Source: Belnapia arida (GTDB lineage Bacteria; Pseudomonadota; Alphaproteobacteria; Acetobacterales; Acetobacteraceae). Taken from it: a DNA stretch of 64,000 bases. The stretch lies in NCBI RefSeq assembly GCF_016773205.1, contig NZ_JAETWB010000007.1, forward strand, positions 1 to 64,000, read 5' to 3'. Shown piece by piece: positions 25,155 to 33,961 of the stretch; the stretch's first letter is position 1; every line of letters begins with the position of its first letter. A model generated the notes under the pieces. It was not told the origin of the DNA, searched no databases, and was given only the letters and a program-made list of their open reading frames with translations. The position numbers were made by a program, and so were the translations under genes.

Positions 25155-25236
25155 CCCCCATTGTGCGGCGCCACGGGGCTGCGCCACAAGCGTCCGCTTG
25201 AGGGCCGTCGCGGCTCCGGACCGCGACGGCCGGGCC

Positions 25237-25671
25237 TCAGCGCGCCCGGTAGGTGCGGTGGCAGCCGCCGCAGAATTGCGGCCCGGTCGCCTGGAAGGCA
25301 GTGGCGAAGGCCGCCGCATCGCCCGAGGCGGCGGCCGTCTTCAGCACGTCGAGCTGGCCGAGCAGGCGGGTGTTCGCCGCATCGAAGCCGGCACGCTCGG
25401 ACCAGACCGCGGGCAGCGACTTGGTATCGCCCCGGTCGGAGCCGGGCGGGAAGCGCGTCGGCATGGTGCGGAACCAGGCGATCATGTCGTCGATCCGCGG
25501 CTCCAGCGCCTTCACGTCGCCCCGCGCCTCCGCCACGGGCTTGATCGTATCCATATGCGCGCCCATACGCTTCAGCCCGGCCCGGCGCTCGGCAATGACA
25601 TCACCCTGCGCCAAAGCCGTCCCTCCCAGCGCCAGCAATGCCAGCGCCGACACCATCATCCGCCATGCCAT
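25237..25671 (-). CDS. Cytochrome c' (class II c-type cytochrome)
   Basis: A 144-residue periplasmic cytochrome. Residues ~1-22 form a signal peptide (MVSALALLALGGTALAQ). The single haem site CGGCH lies at the very C-terminus (QFCGGCHRTYRAR), as in the four-helix cytochromes c' and c556. These bind NO or transfer electrons. ATG 25671 (MAWRMM) has a GGGGGA ribosome site 7-8 bp upstream and gives a proper signal peptide. It is 82 bp from lysA and is probably a separate unit. Confidence 0.88.
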   Translation of the reverse strand: MAWRMMVSALALLALGGTALAQGDVIAERRAGLKRMGAHMDTIKPVAEARGDVKALEPRIDDMIAWFRTMPTRFPPGSDRGDTKSLPAVWSERAGFDAANTRLLGQLDVLKTAAASGDAAAFATAFQATGPQFCGGCHRTYRAR

Positions 25672-25816
25672 GCAAGAATCCCCCAACTCCAAACCCATGA
25701 TTGCGATCATGGCATGGCCGCCCCTTCCATTGGCAAGCCTCGGACTGTAACGACGCCGCACCGGATACCGGAGGGCGCCGCCGCGTTGCAGCCGGACCGC
25801 ACCCGGAGTTCACCCG

Positions 25817-26401
25817 ATGCCAGAGCCCATCCGATCCGTCGCCGTCTTCTGCGGCAGCCGCCCCGGCGCCGACCCGGCCCATGCGGCGGCGGCCGAGGCG
25901 CTCGGGCGCGCTTTGGCCGAGACAGGGATCACCCTGGTCTATGGCGGCGGCGGTGTCGGATTGATGGGGATGGTGGCGGAAGCCGCCATCGCCGCCGGCG
26001 GGCGGGTGCATGGCGCCATCCCCGAATTCCTGACGCGGATCGAGCGCCCGCACCCGAAGGTCACTGAACTCGAGGTCACCGACGGCATGCACAGCCGCAA
26101 GACCCGCATGTACGAGATGGCCGATGCCTTCATTGCCCTCTCCGGCGGCCTCGGCACCATGGACGAACTGATGGAGGTGCTGACCTGGCGCCAGCTCGGC
26201 CTGCACGACAAGCCGATCATCCTGCTCGACATCGCCGGCTGGGCGCAGCCCTTCCTTGCGCTGGTCGAGCACTTGGTCGCGGCCGGCTTTGCCGGCGAGG
26301 ATACGCGGCGACTCTTCACCCTGGCATCGGACGTGCCGGCCGCCATGGCGCTGCTGCGCGAGAGCCCGGCCGGCGAGGGCGCACCGGCCCGCCGCCTATG
26401 A
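25817..26401 (+). CDS. LOG-family protein (cytokinin riboside 5'-monophosphate phosphoribohydrolase-like)
   Basis: A 194-residue Rossmann-like protein of the TIGR00730/LOG family that hydrolyses nucleoside monophosphates to base and ribose phosphate. The two family motifs are seen as YGGGGVGLMG (about residues 41-50) and SGGLGTMDELME (about 112-123); the second normally begins PGG and here begins SGG. Catalytic Arg and Glu positions (SRKTRMYEMA, TMDE) are kept. Biological substrate in bacteria is often AMP. It is divergent from the cytochrome gene and about 65 bp upstream of tRNA-Pro. Confidence 0.87.
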   Translation: MPEPIRSVAVFCGSRPGADPAHAAAAEALGRALAETGITLVYGGGGVGLMGMVAEAAIAAGGRVHGAIPEFLTRIERPHPKVTELEVTDGMHSRKTRMYEMADAFIALSGGLGTMDELMEVLTWRQLGLHDKPIILLDIAGWAQPFLALVEHLVAAGFAGEDTRRLFTLASDVPAAMALLRESPAGEGAPARRL

Positions 26402-26466
26402 TCCCCCCTTGCCGCGCCCGGGCCCGGCCGCTATATGGCCGCCTCCCGCGGCGAAGAGCCGACCAG

Positions 26467-26543
26467 CGGAGCGTAGCTCAGCCTGGTAGAGCACTGTGTT
26501 CGGGACGCAGGGGCCGGAGGTTCGAATCCTCTCGCTCCGACCA
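26467..26543 (+). tRNA. tRNA-Pro (anticodon CGG)
   Basis: A 77-nt cloverleaf with CCA encoded. The 7-bp acceptor (CGGAGCG with CGCTCCG), a 5-bp anticodon stem (CTGTG/CGCAG) and loop TTCGGGA give anticodon CGG. The T arm is GGAGG-TTCGAAT-CCTCT. The first base C is typical of bacterial tRNA-Pro. Confidence 0.95.
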
Positions 26544-26561
26544 AGTCGGCCTCGCCGGAAG

Positions 26562-26589
26562 CCCCGCCAGCCCCGCTGGCGGGGTTTTT
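26562..26589 (+). terminator. Rho-independent terminator after tRNA-Pro
   Basis: A 9-bp stem (CCCCGCCAG with CTGGCGGGG, loop CCCCG) is followed by TTTTT. It ends 2 bp before the stop codon of the convergent DUF2842 gene. Confidence 0.85.
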
Positions 26590-26591
26590 CC

Positions 26592-26780
26592 TTACTTGCC
26601 CCCAGCCCAGAGAATCAGCCTGCTGGCCGGGAAGGCCCAGACCGTGCCAGCGACCAGGAAGAACAGCGCCTGCACCGCCCAATGCATCTGCAGCACGTGG
26701 TCGGCCAGCGTCACCACGGCGATGACGTAGGCGAGGAAGCCGGCAAGGCCGACCAGCGTGGCGATGGAGGCTCGGGACAT
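26592..26780 (-). CDS. DUF2842 small membrane protein
   Basis: A 62-residue protein with two membrane helices (VGLAGFLAYVIAVVTLA and AVQALFFLVAGTVWAFPA) and the family's C-terminal tryptophan (LILWAGGK). DUF2842 proteins are conserved in alphaproteobacteria; the function is unknown. It is convergent with tRNA-Pro and divergent from apt. Confidence 0.8.
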   Translation of the reverse strand: MSRASIATLVGLAGFLAYVIAVVTLADHVLQMHWAVQALFFLVAGTVWAFPASRLILWAGGK

Positions 26781-26912
26781 GCCCCGCAGATGGCCCAGGC
26801 CCGCGCCGGCGCCAAGGCCTGAATCGCTGCCCGCCCGTTGCGCCTCCCCCCCGCCCGGTGCTTATTGGCGCCGCCGCCGGGACCCGGGGGCACGGCGACC
26901 GAAGGACAGGCC

Positions 26913-27449
26913 ATGCCCGAGACCCACCCCGATCTCGATCTCCGCGCGCATATCCGCGGAATCCCGGATTTCCCGAAGCCTGGCATCCTGTTCTACGATA
27001 TCTCGACCCTTCTCCGGCACGGTCCCGCCTGGCGCGCGGCGATGGAGCGGCTGGCGGCAAGGATCAGCCCCTACAAGCCCGATGTGCTGGCCGGCATCGA
27101 GAGCCGTGGATTCCTGGTCGCCGCTCCGCTGGCGCTGGAGCTCGGCCTCGGCTTCGTCATGCTCCGCAAGCCGCGCAAGCTGCCGGGCGAGACGATCGGC
27201 CTCGACTACGCGCTGGAATACGGTACCGACCGGATCGAGATGCAGGCCGATGCCGTGAAGCCCGGCCAGCGCGTGGTGTTGCTCGACGACCTGCTGGCGA
27301 CCGGCGGAACCATGGCGGCCGGCATCGGCCTGCTGCGTCAGGCGGGGGCGGAGGTGCCGGCCGTCGCCGCGCTGATCGAACTCGCCTTCCTCAACGGCCG
27401 CGCCCGGCTTGACCTCCCCTGCGAGACCCTGCTGCGCTACGACGAGTAG
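26913..27449 (+). CDS. apt: Adenine phosphoribosyltransferase
   Basis: A 178-residue purine salvage enzyme forming AMP from adenine and PRPP. The PRPP loop is [16 protein letters not shown] (about residues 117-132) and the N-terminal pattern [15 protein letters not shown] is diagnostic of Apt. ATG 26913 has GAAGGACAGG just upstream. Length matches the family. It is followed 29 bp later by an unrelated periplasmic protein gene that may share its transcript. Confidence 0.95.
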   Translation: MPETHPDLDLRAHIRGIPDFPKPGILFYDISTLLRHGPAWRAAMERLAARISPYKPDVLAGIESRGFLVAAPLALELGLGFVMLRKPRKLPGETIGLDYALEYGTDRIEMQADAVKPGQRVVLLDDLLATGGTMAAGIGLLRQAGAEVPAVAALIELAFLNGRARLDLPCETLLRYDE

Positions 27450-27478
27450 AGGTCCCGCCAAGGCGAGGGAGGCACAGC

Positions 27479-28459
27479 ATGGCGCAAGGCCCGCGACCCA
27501 ATCGCCGGAGGCTGCTCGCTGCCGCACTCGCCGCCCTGCCCGCGCCGGCCTTCGCCCTGTTGCCGGCGACCGCCACACTGCTGGTCCCGGGCCCGGAGGA
27601 CGGGCCGCTTGCCGATTGGGCGCATCGGCTGGCCGCCGCGCTGGCCCGTGGCAGCACCACTGCCGTGATGCTGGAGCGCAGCGTCCTCGGCGGGCCGGAT
27701 GGCGTGACCGCCGCGAACCGCTTCGCCACCGCCGCCGCACCGGACGGCCGCAGCCTTCTCGTGCTGCCGGGCGCCGCGGCCCAGGCCCGGCTAGTCGGCG
27801 ACCAACGCGCCCGCTTCGACGGTGCCGGCTGGGTGCCCGTCTGTGCCGCGCAAGGGCCGGCGCTGCTGGCCGGACGGGGCCGGCCACCAGCGGCCGCAGC
27901 CCCGCTCCGCCTCGGCCTTGCCGCCCCAGACAAGGCGGGCGCCGCGGCCCTGCTCGGCCTCGACCTGATCGGCCATGCCGCTACACCCGTCCTCGGTCTC
28001 GCCGGAGCACGCGCCGACACGGCACTCGCCCAGGGCGCGGTGGAGGCGGTGGTGATGCAGGGGGGCAATGGGCTGGCCCGCCTCGCAGCGCTCGGCGCCC
28101 AGCCCTGGTTCGTGCTGGACGAGCAGCGCGACCCGAGTCTGCCCGAGGTACCTGCCGTCACCGAGCTTGCCACCGGCGGCGATTCCGCCCTGCGCGCCGG
28201 CCTGCTCGCCGCCGCGGCCAATGCCCGGCTGCTTGGCGCGGTGCTGCTGCCGGCGCTCACGCCGGGCGACCTAGTGGCACTCTGGCGTGCGGCTGCGCAG
28301 CGCTGGCTGGAGGAGGAGCGCGCGACGCTCAACCCCGGAATCCGGCTCAGCGCCGGGGCCGACCTCGCGCCGGTCTTCAGTCCGCTCGCACCGCCACCCG
28401 AGGCAGTTCTCGCTTACCGGGACTGGCTGTTCCGCCGGCTGCGCTGGAAGCCGGACTGA
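27479..28459 (+). CDS. Divergent TctC-like periplasmic binding protein
   Basis: A 326-residue exported protein with a twin-arginine-like N-terminus (NRRRLLAAALAALPAPAFA). The body has the TctC/Bug layout, with an early strand LLVPGPEDGPLADWAHR and a late helix preceding VLPALTPGDLVALW. Sequence is much less conserved than in the bona fide TctC protein at 48733-49707, so ligand binding is doubtful. No TctA or TctB membrane gene is adjacent, as is usual for Bug proteins. It lies between apt and the acyl-transfer cluster. Confidence 0.65.
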   Translation: MAQGPRPNRRRLLAAALAALPAPAFALLPATATLLVPGPEDGPLADWAHRLAAALARGSTTAVMLERSVLGGPDGVTAANRFATAAAPDGRSLLVLPGAAAQARLVGDQRARFDGAGWVPVCAAQGPALLAGRGRPPAAAAPLRLGLAAPDKAGAAALLGLDLIGHAATPVLGLAGARADTALAQGAVEAVVMQGGNGLARLAALGAQPWFVLDEQRDPSLPEVPAVTELATGGDSALRAGLLAAAANARLLGAVLLPALTPGDLVALWRAAAQRWLEEERATLNPGIRLSAGADLAPVFSPLAPPPEAVLAYRDWLFRRLRWKPD

Positions 28460-28617
28460 CCTTGGCGCTCACTCCAAGTTCAAGGCGGAATAGTGTCATC
28501 ACTTATCCGATAAGAAGCCGAAAGCTTTTCTGTTTGTGAAGCTGCGTCTTTTTGGATGGGCATATATTGCGGCAGGCTATCGCCGCGGTGGAAACCTATT
28601 TAGAAAAGAACGGGCCG

Positions 28618-30231
28618 ATGGTCTTCAGTTCAGTCACCTTCATCCTGGGCTTCCTGCCGATCGTACTGCTCGGCTTCCTTGTCCTTGCCAGCTTTGGGCA
28701 AAGACGGATGGCAGCCGGGTGGCTGACGCTGTCATCTCTGGTCTTTTACGGTTGGTGGAATCCCTGGTGCGTGCCGATGCTTGCCACCAGCATTGTCGCC
28801 AACTACATTCTAGGAAGCTATCTTGCGCGCAATCCCTCGAAAATTGTTCTTGTTTTGGGTATAATCGGCAACCTTTTGCCGCTGCTTTACTACAAATATA
28901 CAACTTTCCTACTGACCAACATCGATACGGCCTTCGGCTTCGATTGGCACCTCAACGAGATCGTCCTGCCGCTCGCCATTTCCTTCTTCACCTTCCAACA
29001 GATCGCCTATCTCAGCGACGCGCATGACGGAGCCGTCGTTGAACACGACTTCCTTAACTATTGCCTGTTCATTACCTTCTTTCCGCACCTGATCGCCGGC
29101 CCGATCACCCATCACAGGGAGATGCTGAGCCAATTCGGCAATCCGGAGAACTTCCGCCCCCGCTTCGACAACATCTCGATCGGCCTGACCCTTTTCGGAT
29201 TGGGCCTGGCGAAAAAGGTCATTCTGGCCGATCCCCTCGGCACCGTGGCAAGCCCGGCATTCGTCGCGGCTGCCGACGGCCAGGGTCTTCCGTTGCTCGA
29301 TGCCTGGGGCGGTGCGCTTGCCTATGCGCTGCAGATCTACTTCGACTTCTCCGGCTACACCGACATGGCGATCGGCCTCGGCCTGCTCTTCGGCATCAGC
29401 TTTCCGCCGAATTTCGACAGCCCCTTCAAGGCGCGCAACGTCATCGAGTTCTGGTCGCGCTGGCACATGACGCTGACGCGCTTCCTGACGGCCTACATCT
29501 ACAACCCCATCGTGCTGCGGGCGACGCGCGCCCGCGCCGCCGCCGGCAAGCCCCTGCCGCGCCGCGGGAAGATGACGCCCGGCACGTTCCTCGCCCTGGT
29601 CGCCTGGCCGACCATCCTGACCATGTTCATCTCGGGCGTCTGGCATGGAGCGGGCTGGCAGTTCGTCGTCTTCGGCGTGCTGCATGGCGCCTATCTCGTC
29701 ATCGCTCATGGCTGGCGTGCGCTGAAGGCGAGCCGGGGCTGGAAGCTCGATGACGACCGCCTGCTGCCGCATGCGTCTTCCGTGCTGCTGACCTTCGTCT
29801 GCGTCGTCGTGGCCCTGGTCTTCTTCCGCGCCGAGAGCGTGCCGGCGGCGCTGAACCTGCTGGCCGGCATGGTCGGCCTGCACGGCGTCGTCGTACCGGC
29901 GAGCTTCGCCAACCTGCCGCTCGTCGCCCAGGTTGTCGCCAGCCAAGGGTTGGCGGTCGGTGCCGGGCAGTTCGTGCAGATCGAGGATTGGGCAACGATC
30001 CTCGCGCTGTTGGCCTTCGTCTGGTTCATGCCGAACACCCAGCAGTTCATGCTGCATTTCCGCACCGCGCTCGGCTGGCGCGGCCGCCCGGCATGGGTAC
30101 AAGCGATCCTGCCGGCGATGACCTGGCGGCCGGCGCCGATCTACGGCGTCGCGCTCGGCGTGCTCAGCTTCTTCGTGCTGATGCAGACCTTCTCCTCGGC
30201 GCCAACCGAATTCCTCTACTTCCAGTTCTGA
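28618..30231 (+). CDS. MBOAT-family membrane O-acyltransferase (AlgI/DltB-like)
   Basis: A 537-residue polytopic protein with about 11 membrane helices. The start MVFSSVTFILGFLPIVL is the family's typical opening, so ATG 28618 is chosen over an upstream TTG. The conserved active-site region has FSRWHMTL-like residues (EFWSRWHMTLTRFL) and the invariant His in the segment GVWHGAGWQFVVFG. MBOAT proteins such as AlgI and DltB move acyl groups from a carrier or from CoA onto extracytoplasmic glycans. The next genes encode two carrier proteins with loading enzymes and an SGNH protein, which argues for carrier-bound donors. Upstream 158 bp are AT-rich and probably hold the cluster promoter. Confidence 0.9.
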   Translation: MVFSSVTFILGFLPIVLLGFLVLASFGQRRMAAGWLTLSSLVFYGWWNPWCVPMLATSIVANYILGSYLARNPSKIVLVLGIIGNLLPLLYYKYTTFLLTNIDTAFGFDWHLNEIVLPLAISFFTFQQIAYLSDAHDGAVVEHDFLNYCLFITFFPHLIAGPITHHREMLSQFGNPENFRPRFDNISIGLTLFGLGLAKKVILADPLGTVASPAFVAAADGQGLPLLDAWGGALAYALQIYFDFSGYTDMAIGLGLLFGISFPPNFDSPFKARNVIEFWSRWHMTLTRFLTAYIYNPIVLRATRARAAAGKPLPRRGKMTPGTFLALVAWPTILTMFISGVWHGAGWQFVVFGVLHGAYLVIAHGWRALKASRGWKLDDDRLLPHASSVLLTFVCVVVALVFFRAESVPAALNLLAGMVGLHGVVVPASFANLPLVAQVVASQGLAVGAGQFVQIEDWATILALLAFVWFMPNTQQFMLHFRTALGWRGRPAWVQAILPAMTWRPAPIYGVALGVLSFFVLMQTFSSAPTEFLYFQF

Positions 30232-30238
30232 GGCCGCC

Positions 30239-32152
30239 ATGGAACAGCTCGCCTGGCTCCCGGTGCATGACGATCTCGGCACGGCGCTTTCCGTCGCCCG
30301 GCGAATCCCCGATCCGGGCGAGCGGCTCGCTCGGGCCATGCATCTTGCCGGGTTCCGCCGCGACTTCACCGCGACTGGCCGGCTCGACCGGCTGGCCGAG
30401 GTTGGCTTGGCCGCGCCCCCGTCACAACTCGGCCTGGTTCCCCTGCGGCTCGCCATCCTTGCCTCGCACACGGTCGATCATCTGGTGCCCGGCATCCGCA
30501 TTGCTGGCCTGCATCGCGGCCTTGCCCTGTCGGTGCATGTCGCGCCCTATGGCAGCTACCGCCAATCGCTGCTCGGCGACGATCCGGCACTGGCCGCCTT
30601 CGCGCCGCAGCTGATCCTGCTCGCCCTCGATGCGCAGGATTCTCCCATCGACCTGCCGCTCGACTCTGCAGAGAGCGCTGTGGAGGAGGCCGTTGCCGCC
30701 CGCATCGCCGAGCTGCGCCATCTCTGGCGCCGGGCAAAGGAGCGGTTCAACGCGCAGGTGGTGCAGCAGCTGCTGGTACCCGCCAGCCCACCGATCTTCG
30801 GCAGTTACGAGGCGATGGTGCCCGCTGCGCCGCGTAGCCTGCTCGATCGGTTGAATGCCGGCATCCGCGCCGCCGCGCGTGAGGATGGCGTGCTGCTGCT
30901 CGACCTCGTTGCGCAGATGGCCGGCCAGGGCCCGGCCGATGGCCTCGCCGACCCGGTGCGCTGGCATCAGGCGAAGCAGCTCGTCAGCCCGACGATGGCG
31001 CCGCTGCATGGCGACCTTGTCGCCCGCATCGCCGGGGCCGTGCTGGGCCGGACGCGCAAATGCCTGGTGCTCGACCTCGACAACACACTCTGGGGCGGCG
31101 TCATCGGCGATGACGGCATCGAGGGCATCAAGCTTGGCCAGGGCAACCCGACCGGCGAAGCCTTCCTCGCCGTGCAGCGCTATGCGGCGCAGCTCGGCCG
31201 GCGCGGCATCATCCTTGCCGTATGCAGCAAGAACGACGCCGCAGTCGCCGAGGCGGCCTTCGCCAACCACCCGGAGATGGCGCTGAAGCGCGGCGACATC
31301 GCCGCCTTCCTGGCCAATTGGAATGATAAGGCGGGCAACCTTCGCCAGATCGCCAGGCAGCTGAACATCGGCCTCGACGCCCTTGTCTTCGCCGACGACA
31401 ACCCGGCCGAGCGCGATATCATCCGCCGCGAGCTGCCGGATGTCGCTGTGCCGGAACTGCCGGACGACGCGGCACTCTATCCGGCCTGGATCGCTGCGGC
31501 CGGCTATTTCGAGACGGCCGGCTTCACCGCCGACGATGCCGCGCGGGGCCGCAGCTACGCGGCGAACGCCGCGCGCCAGGCCGTGCTGGAACAGACGACC
31601 GACCTCGAGGGCTATCTCCGCAGCCTCGAGATGGTGCTGACGGCGCGTCCGATCGGCCCGGCCGAGCTGCCGCGCGCCACGCAGCTCGTCAACAAGACCA
31701 ACCAATTCAATCTTACCACCCGCCGCTATACCGAGGCCGAGATGCAGGTCCTGGCGGCGGACCCGGATTCGCTGGCGCTTTCGCTCCGCCTTGCCGACCG
31801 CTTCGGCGACAATGGCCTCATCAGCGTGGTGCTCGCCCGCCCGGACGCCGCGCTGCGCCCCGGCGAATGGCTAATAGACACCTGGTTGATGAGCTGCCGC
31901 GTGCTCGGCCGCAAGGTCGAGGAGGCGACCTTGCAGGTGCTGGCGGACTACGCCAGGCGCCAGGGCATTACCGCGCTTATTGGTGAGTATCGCCCCACCG
32001 CGCGCAATGGCATGGTGGCGGAGCATTATCCCCGCCTCGGCTTCACGCCGATGGCGCCCTTGCCCGATCGCCCCGAGGGGACGCTGGTCTGGCGGTACGA
32101 GACTCGCGGCTCAAGGCCGTTCGCCCACCCCATCGCCTTGGACACCACATGA
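30239..32152 (+). CDS. FkbH-like HAD-IIIC enzyme (carrier-protein glyceryl loader)
   Basis: A 637-residue protein of the FkbH family. Residues 1-270 form an N-terminal domain, then the HAD phosphatase motif DLDNTLWGGVIGDDG (Asp279 and Asp281), SKND at motif II and FADDNPAER at the acidic motif. The C-terminal ~150 residues resemble a GNAT fold (RFGDNGLISVV, DTWLMSCRVLGRKVEE). Characterised FkbH enzymes take 1,3-bisphosphoglycerate and load D-glyceryl on an acyl carrier protein. It overlaps the carrier gene by 4 bp (ATGA) and follows MBOAT by 7 bp, so all three are co-expressed. Confidence 0.88.
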   Translation: MEQLAWLPVHDDLGTALSVARRIPDPGERLARAMHLAGFRRDFTATGRLDRLAEVGLAAPPSQLGLVPLRLAILASHTVDHLVPGIRIAGLHRGLALSVHVAPYGSYRQSLLGDDPALAAFAPQLILLALDAQDSPIDLPLDSAESAVEEAVAARIAELRHLWRRAKERFNAQVVQQLLVPASPPIFGSYEAMVPAAPRSLLDRLNAGIRAAAREDGVLLLDLVAQMAGQGPADGLADPVRWHQAKQLVSPTMAPLHGDLVARIAGAVLGRTRKCLVLDLDNTLWGGVIGDDGIEGIKLGQGNPTGEAFLAVQRYAAQLGRRGIILAVCSKNDAAVAEAAFANHPEMALKRGDIAAFLANWNDKAGNLRQIARQLNIGLDALVFADDNPAERDIIRRELPDVAVPELPDDAALYPAWIAAAGYFETAGFTADDAARGRSYAANAARQAVLEQTTDLEGYLRSLEMVLTARPIGPAELPRATQLVNKTNQFNLTTRRYTEAEMQVLAADPDSLALSLRLADRFGDNGLISVVLARPDAALRPGEWLIDTWLMSCRVLGRKVEEATLQVLADYARRQGITALIGEYRPTARNGMVAEHYPRLGFTPMAPLPDRPEGTLVWRYETRGSRPFAHPIALDTT

Positions 32153-32397
32153 ACGACAAGGAAATCTACGCGGCACTGACACAGGTCTTCCGCGACGTTT
32201 TTGACGACGACGACATCACCCTCACACCCGCGACCACCGCCGAGGACATCCCTGGATGGGATAGCCAGGCGCATGTCAACCTCGTGGTCGCGGCGGAGAC
32301 GCGCTTCGGCATCCGCTTCCGCACGGCCGAGTTGGAGTCGCTGCACAATGTGGGTGATTTCGTCCAGCTGATCGCCACCAGACGGAAAGGCGCATGA
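32149..32397 (+). CDS. Acyl carrier protein, partner of FkbH
   Basis: An 82-residue acidic four-helix carrier. The phosphopantetheine Ser is Ser39 in GWDSQAHVNL, the WDS variant common in FkbH-associated carriers rather than the DSL of fatty-acid AcpP. The coupled start (overlap with fkbH) and co-directional MBOAT point to a dedicated acyl donor shuttle. A glyceryl thioester is the likely cargo, by family inference. Confidence 0.9.
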   Translation: MNDKEIYAALTQVFRDVFDDDDITLTPATTAEDIPGWDSQAHVNLVVAAETRFGIRFRTAELESLHNVGDFVQLIATRRKGA

Positions 32398-32401
32398 CGC
32401 C

Positions 32402-33457
32402 ATGTCCGCAACGCCGATCGTCCAGGCTGCACCGAAACCGGTGCGGCCCGGCTACCTGCTGGCCTTTCTCGGCTCCCTGCTGGGGATGTTCGCCCTCTAC
32501 TACGGCGTGCTGCTGACGCTTTCGGCGACGGGCAACCTGCCGCCGCCGGCCTTCAGCAATTCACTGTGCATCGACGAGAAGCTGCATGTCCTGCGGGAGA
32601 AGCAGGCTGGCACGCCGACCCTCCTGGTCGTCGGCTCCTCCGTCGCCTGGCGTCACTTCGACGGCGAGACCCTGCTGAAGGCCACGCCGCAGACAGAACC
32701 GTTGAACGGCGCCTTCTGCGGCCTGAGCGTCAACCAGACAGGTTTCGTCACCGAATGGTTGCTCGACCACCACCCCTCGGTGCGGGACGTGGTGATGATT
32801 GCCTCGCCGCAGGACTTTCAGGATTGCGACAGCAAGCCGACCGCCGTATTCGACCGCGGCGATGCCGATGACTACGTCTTCGGCCGGGCGACGCCCTGGT
32901 TCTACTACACGCGCTACTTCTCCCTTTCCTCGCTGGCGCGCAACGCCGCCACCATCGCCGACAAGCGCTCAGGCGCGAACCGCATCGACCCGCTGGTCTT
33001 CGACCGGTTCGGCAGCGGGCCCCTCGCGGTGGAGGAAGGGCGTGGCCAGTTGCTCTATGGCGCCGTCGACGGGCCGCACCCCGCCTGCCTTTCGGCACTG
33101 TCGCAGCTCGCTGGCCGGGTGCAGGGCGATGGCAAGCGGCTGATGGTTGCGATGACGCCGCTGCATCCGCAATGGCGGGCGATGCACGACGCGGACGGCG
33201 CCGTGCTGGACCAATTCTCGGCGGCAATCCGCGCCACGCTCGGCGAGAGCGGTGCGCAATATTGGGACAGCAACCAGTCCCACGAGGCCACCGGGGAGGA
33301 ATTCTTCGATGCCATCCATCTCCGTTGGGCGGGCGTGCCGCGCTTCACCGCGGCGCTGCAGCGGGCGTTGGGCATGGCCACAGCCGCACCGCCGCCAGGC
33401 CCGCAATCCAGCCTCTCTCTCTCCTCACATAATGCGAGCGTGAAGGCGAGCGACTGA
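32402..33457 (+). CDS. SGNH/GDSL-like membrane-anchored protein (DltD/AlgX-like role)
   Basis: A 351-residue protein with one N-terminal membrane helix (residues ~19-40) and an extracytoplasmic domain. Block I is VVGSSVAWRHFDGE (Ser79/Ser80) and the C-terminal catalytic-type pair is FDAIHLRW (Asp and His separated by two residues). This is the layout of SGNH partners of MBOAT acyltransferases, such as DltD, AlgX and PatB, which accept the acyl group and hand it to the glycan. A Thr/Pro-poor, Ser/Pro-rich tail follows. The start is 4 bp after the carrier gene. Confidence 0.75.
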   Translation: MSATPIVQAAPKPVRPGYLLAFLGSLLGMFALYYGVLLTLSATGNLPPPAFSNSLCIDEKLHVLREKQAGTPTLLVVGSSVAWRHFDGETLLKATPQTEPLNGAFCGLSVNQTGFVTEWLLDHHPSVRDVVMIASPQDFQDCDSKPTAVFDRGDADDYVFGRATPWFYYTRYFSLSSLARNAATIADKRSGANRIDPLVFDRFGSGPLAVEEGRGQLLYGAVDGPHPACLSALSQLAGRVQGDGKRLMVAMTPLHPQWRAMHDADGAVLDQFSAAIRATLGESGAQYWDSNQSHEATGEEFFDAIHLRWAGVPRFTAALQRALGMATAAPPPGPQSSLSLSSHNASVKASD

Positions 33458-33652
33458 CATCAGGGTGGCGGCATCATGCCGCCACCCACCGTCATGTGAT
33501 ACGATTGCCGGGACGGCGGGGCGTATCTCCATGAACGCTAATGGCGAGACGCCTTGCCGCCGATGCAATCCCTGCAAGTCGATAAAGCCATCTTGAGTTG
33601 ATATTGCCTGCATTTTCTCAAATAACGGTTGTTGTTCGCTGGAGATCGCGCC

Positions 33653-33961
33653 GTGCTGCATGAAACCGTTCGAAATGTCCTGAAAGGCGTCGGCGACCTC
33701 GCTGGTCACGCCGATACGCTCAGCAACGATGCGGACCTCTTCGATGCTGGCCTCTCCTCCTACGGCACGGTGGAGGTGATGATCGGCCTCGAGAACGCGC
33801 TCGGCGTCGAGTTCCCCGAGACGGCGCTGACGCGCGACAGCTTCTCCTCCATCAACGCCATCGTGCGCGTGCTGGAAGGCCTGCAAAAGGATGCGGCCGC
33901 TGCCGGCGGCAAGGCGGTCGACGCCAATGGCTGGCCCGTCGCCGGGGAGACCGTGCAGTGA
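33653..33961 (+). CDS. Second acyl carrier protein, partner of the amino acid:carrier ligase
   Basis: A 102-residue carrier. The attachment region is LFDAGLSSYGTVEVMIGLE, so the pantetheine Ser is Ser36 and the usual Asp before it is Ser. GTG 33653 is chosen because GGAG lies 8 bp upstream; there is no good ATG. It overlaps the ligase gene by 4 bp (GTGA), the arrangement described for amino acid:[carrier protein] ligases in rhizobia. A C-terminal extension of about 20 residues after the fourth helix is unusual. A 195-bp gap separates it from the SGNH gene, so it may have its own promoter. Confidence 0.85.
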   Translation: MLHETVRNVLKGVGDLAGHADTLSNDADLFDAGLSSYGTVEVMIGLENALGVEFPETALTRDSFSSINAIVRVLEGLQKDAAAAGGKAVDANGWPVAGETVQ

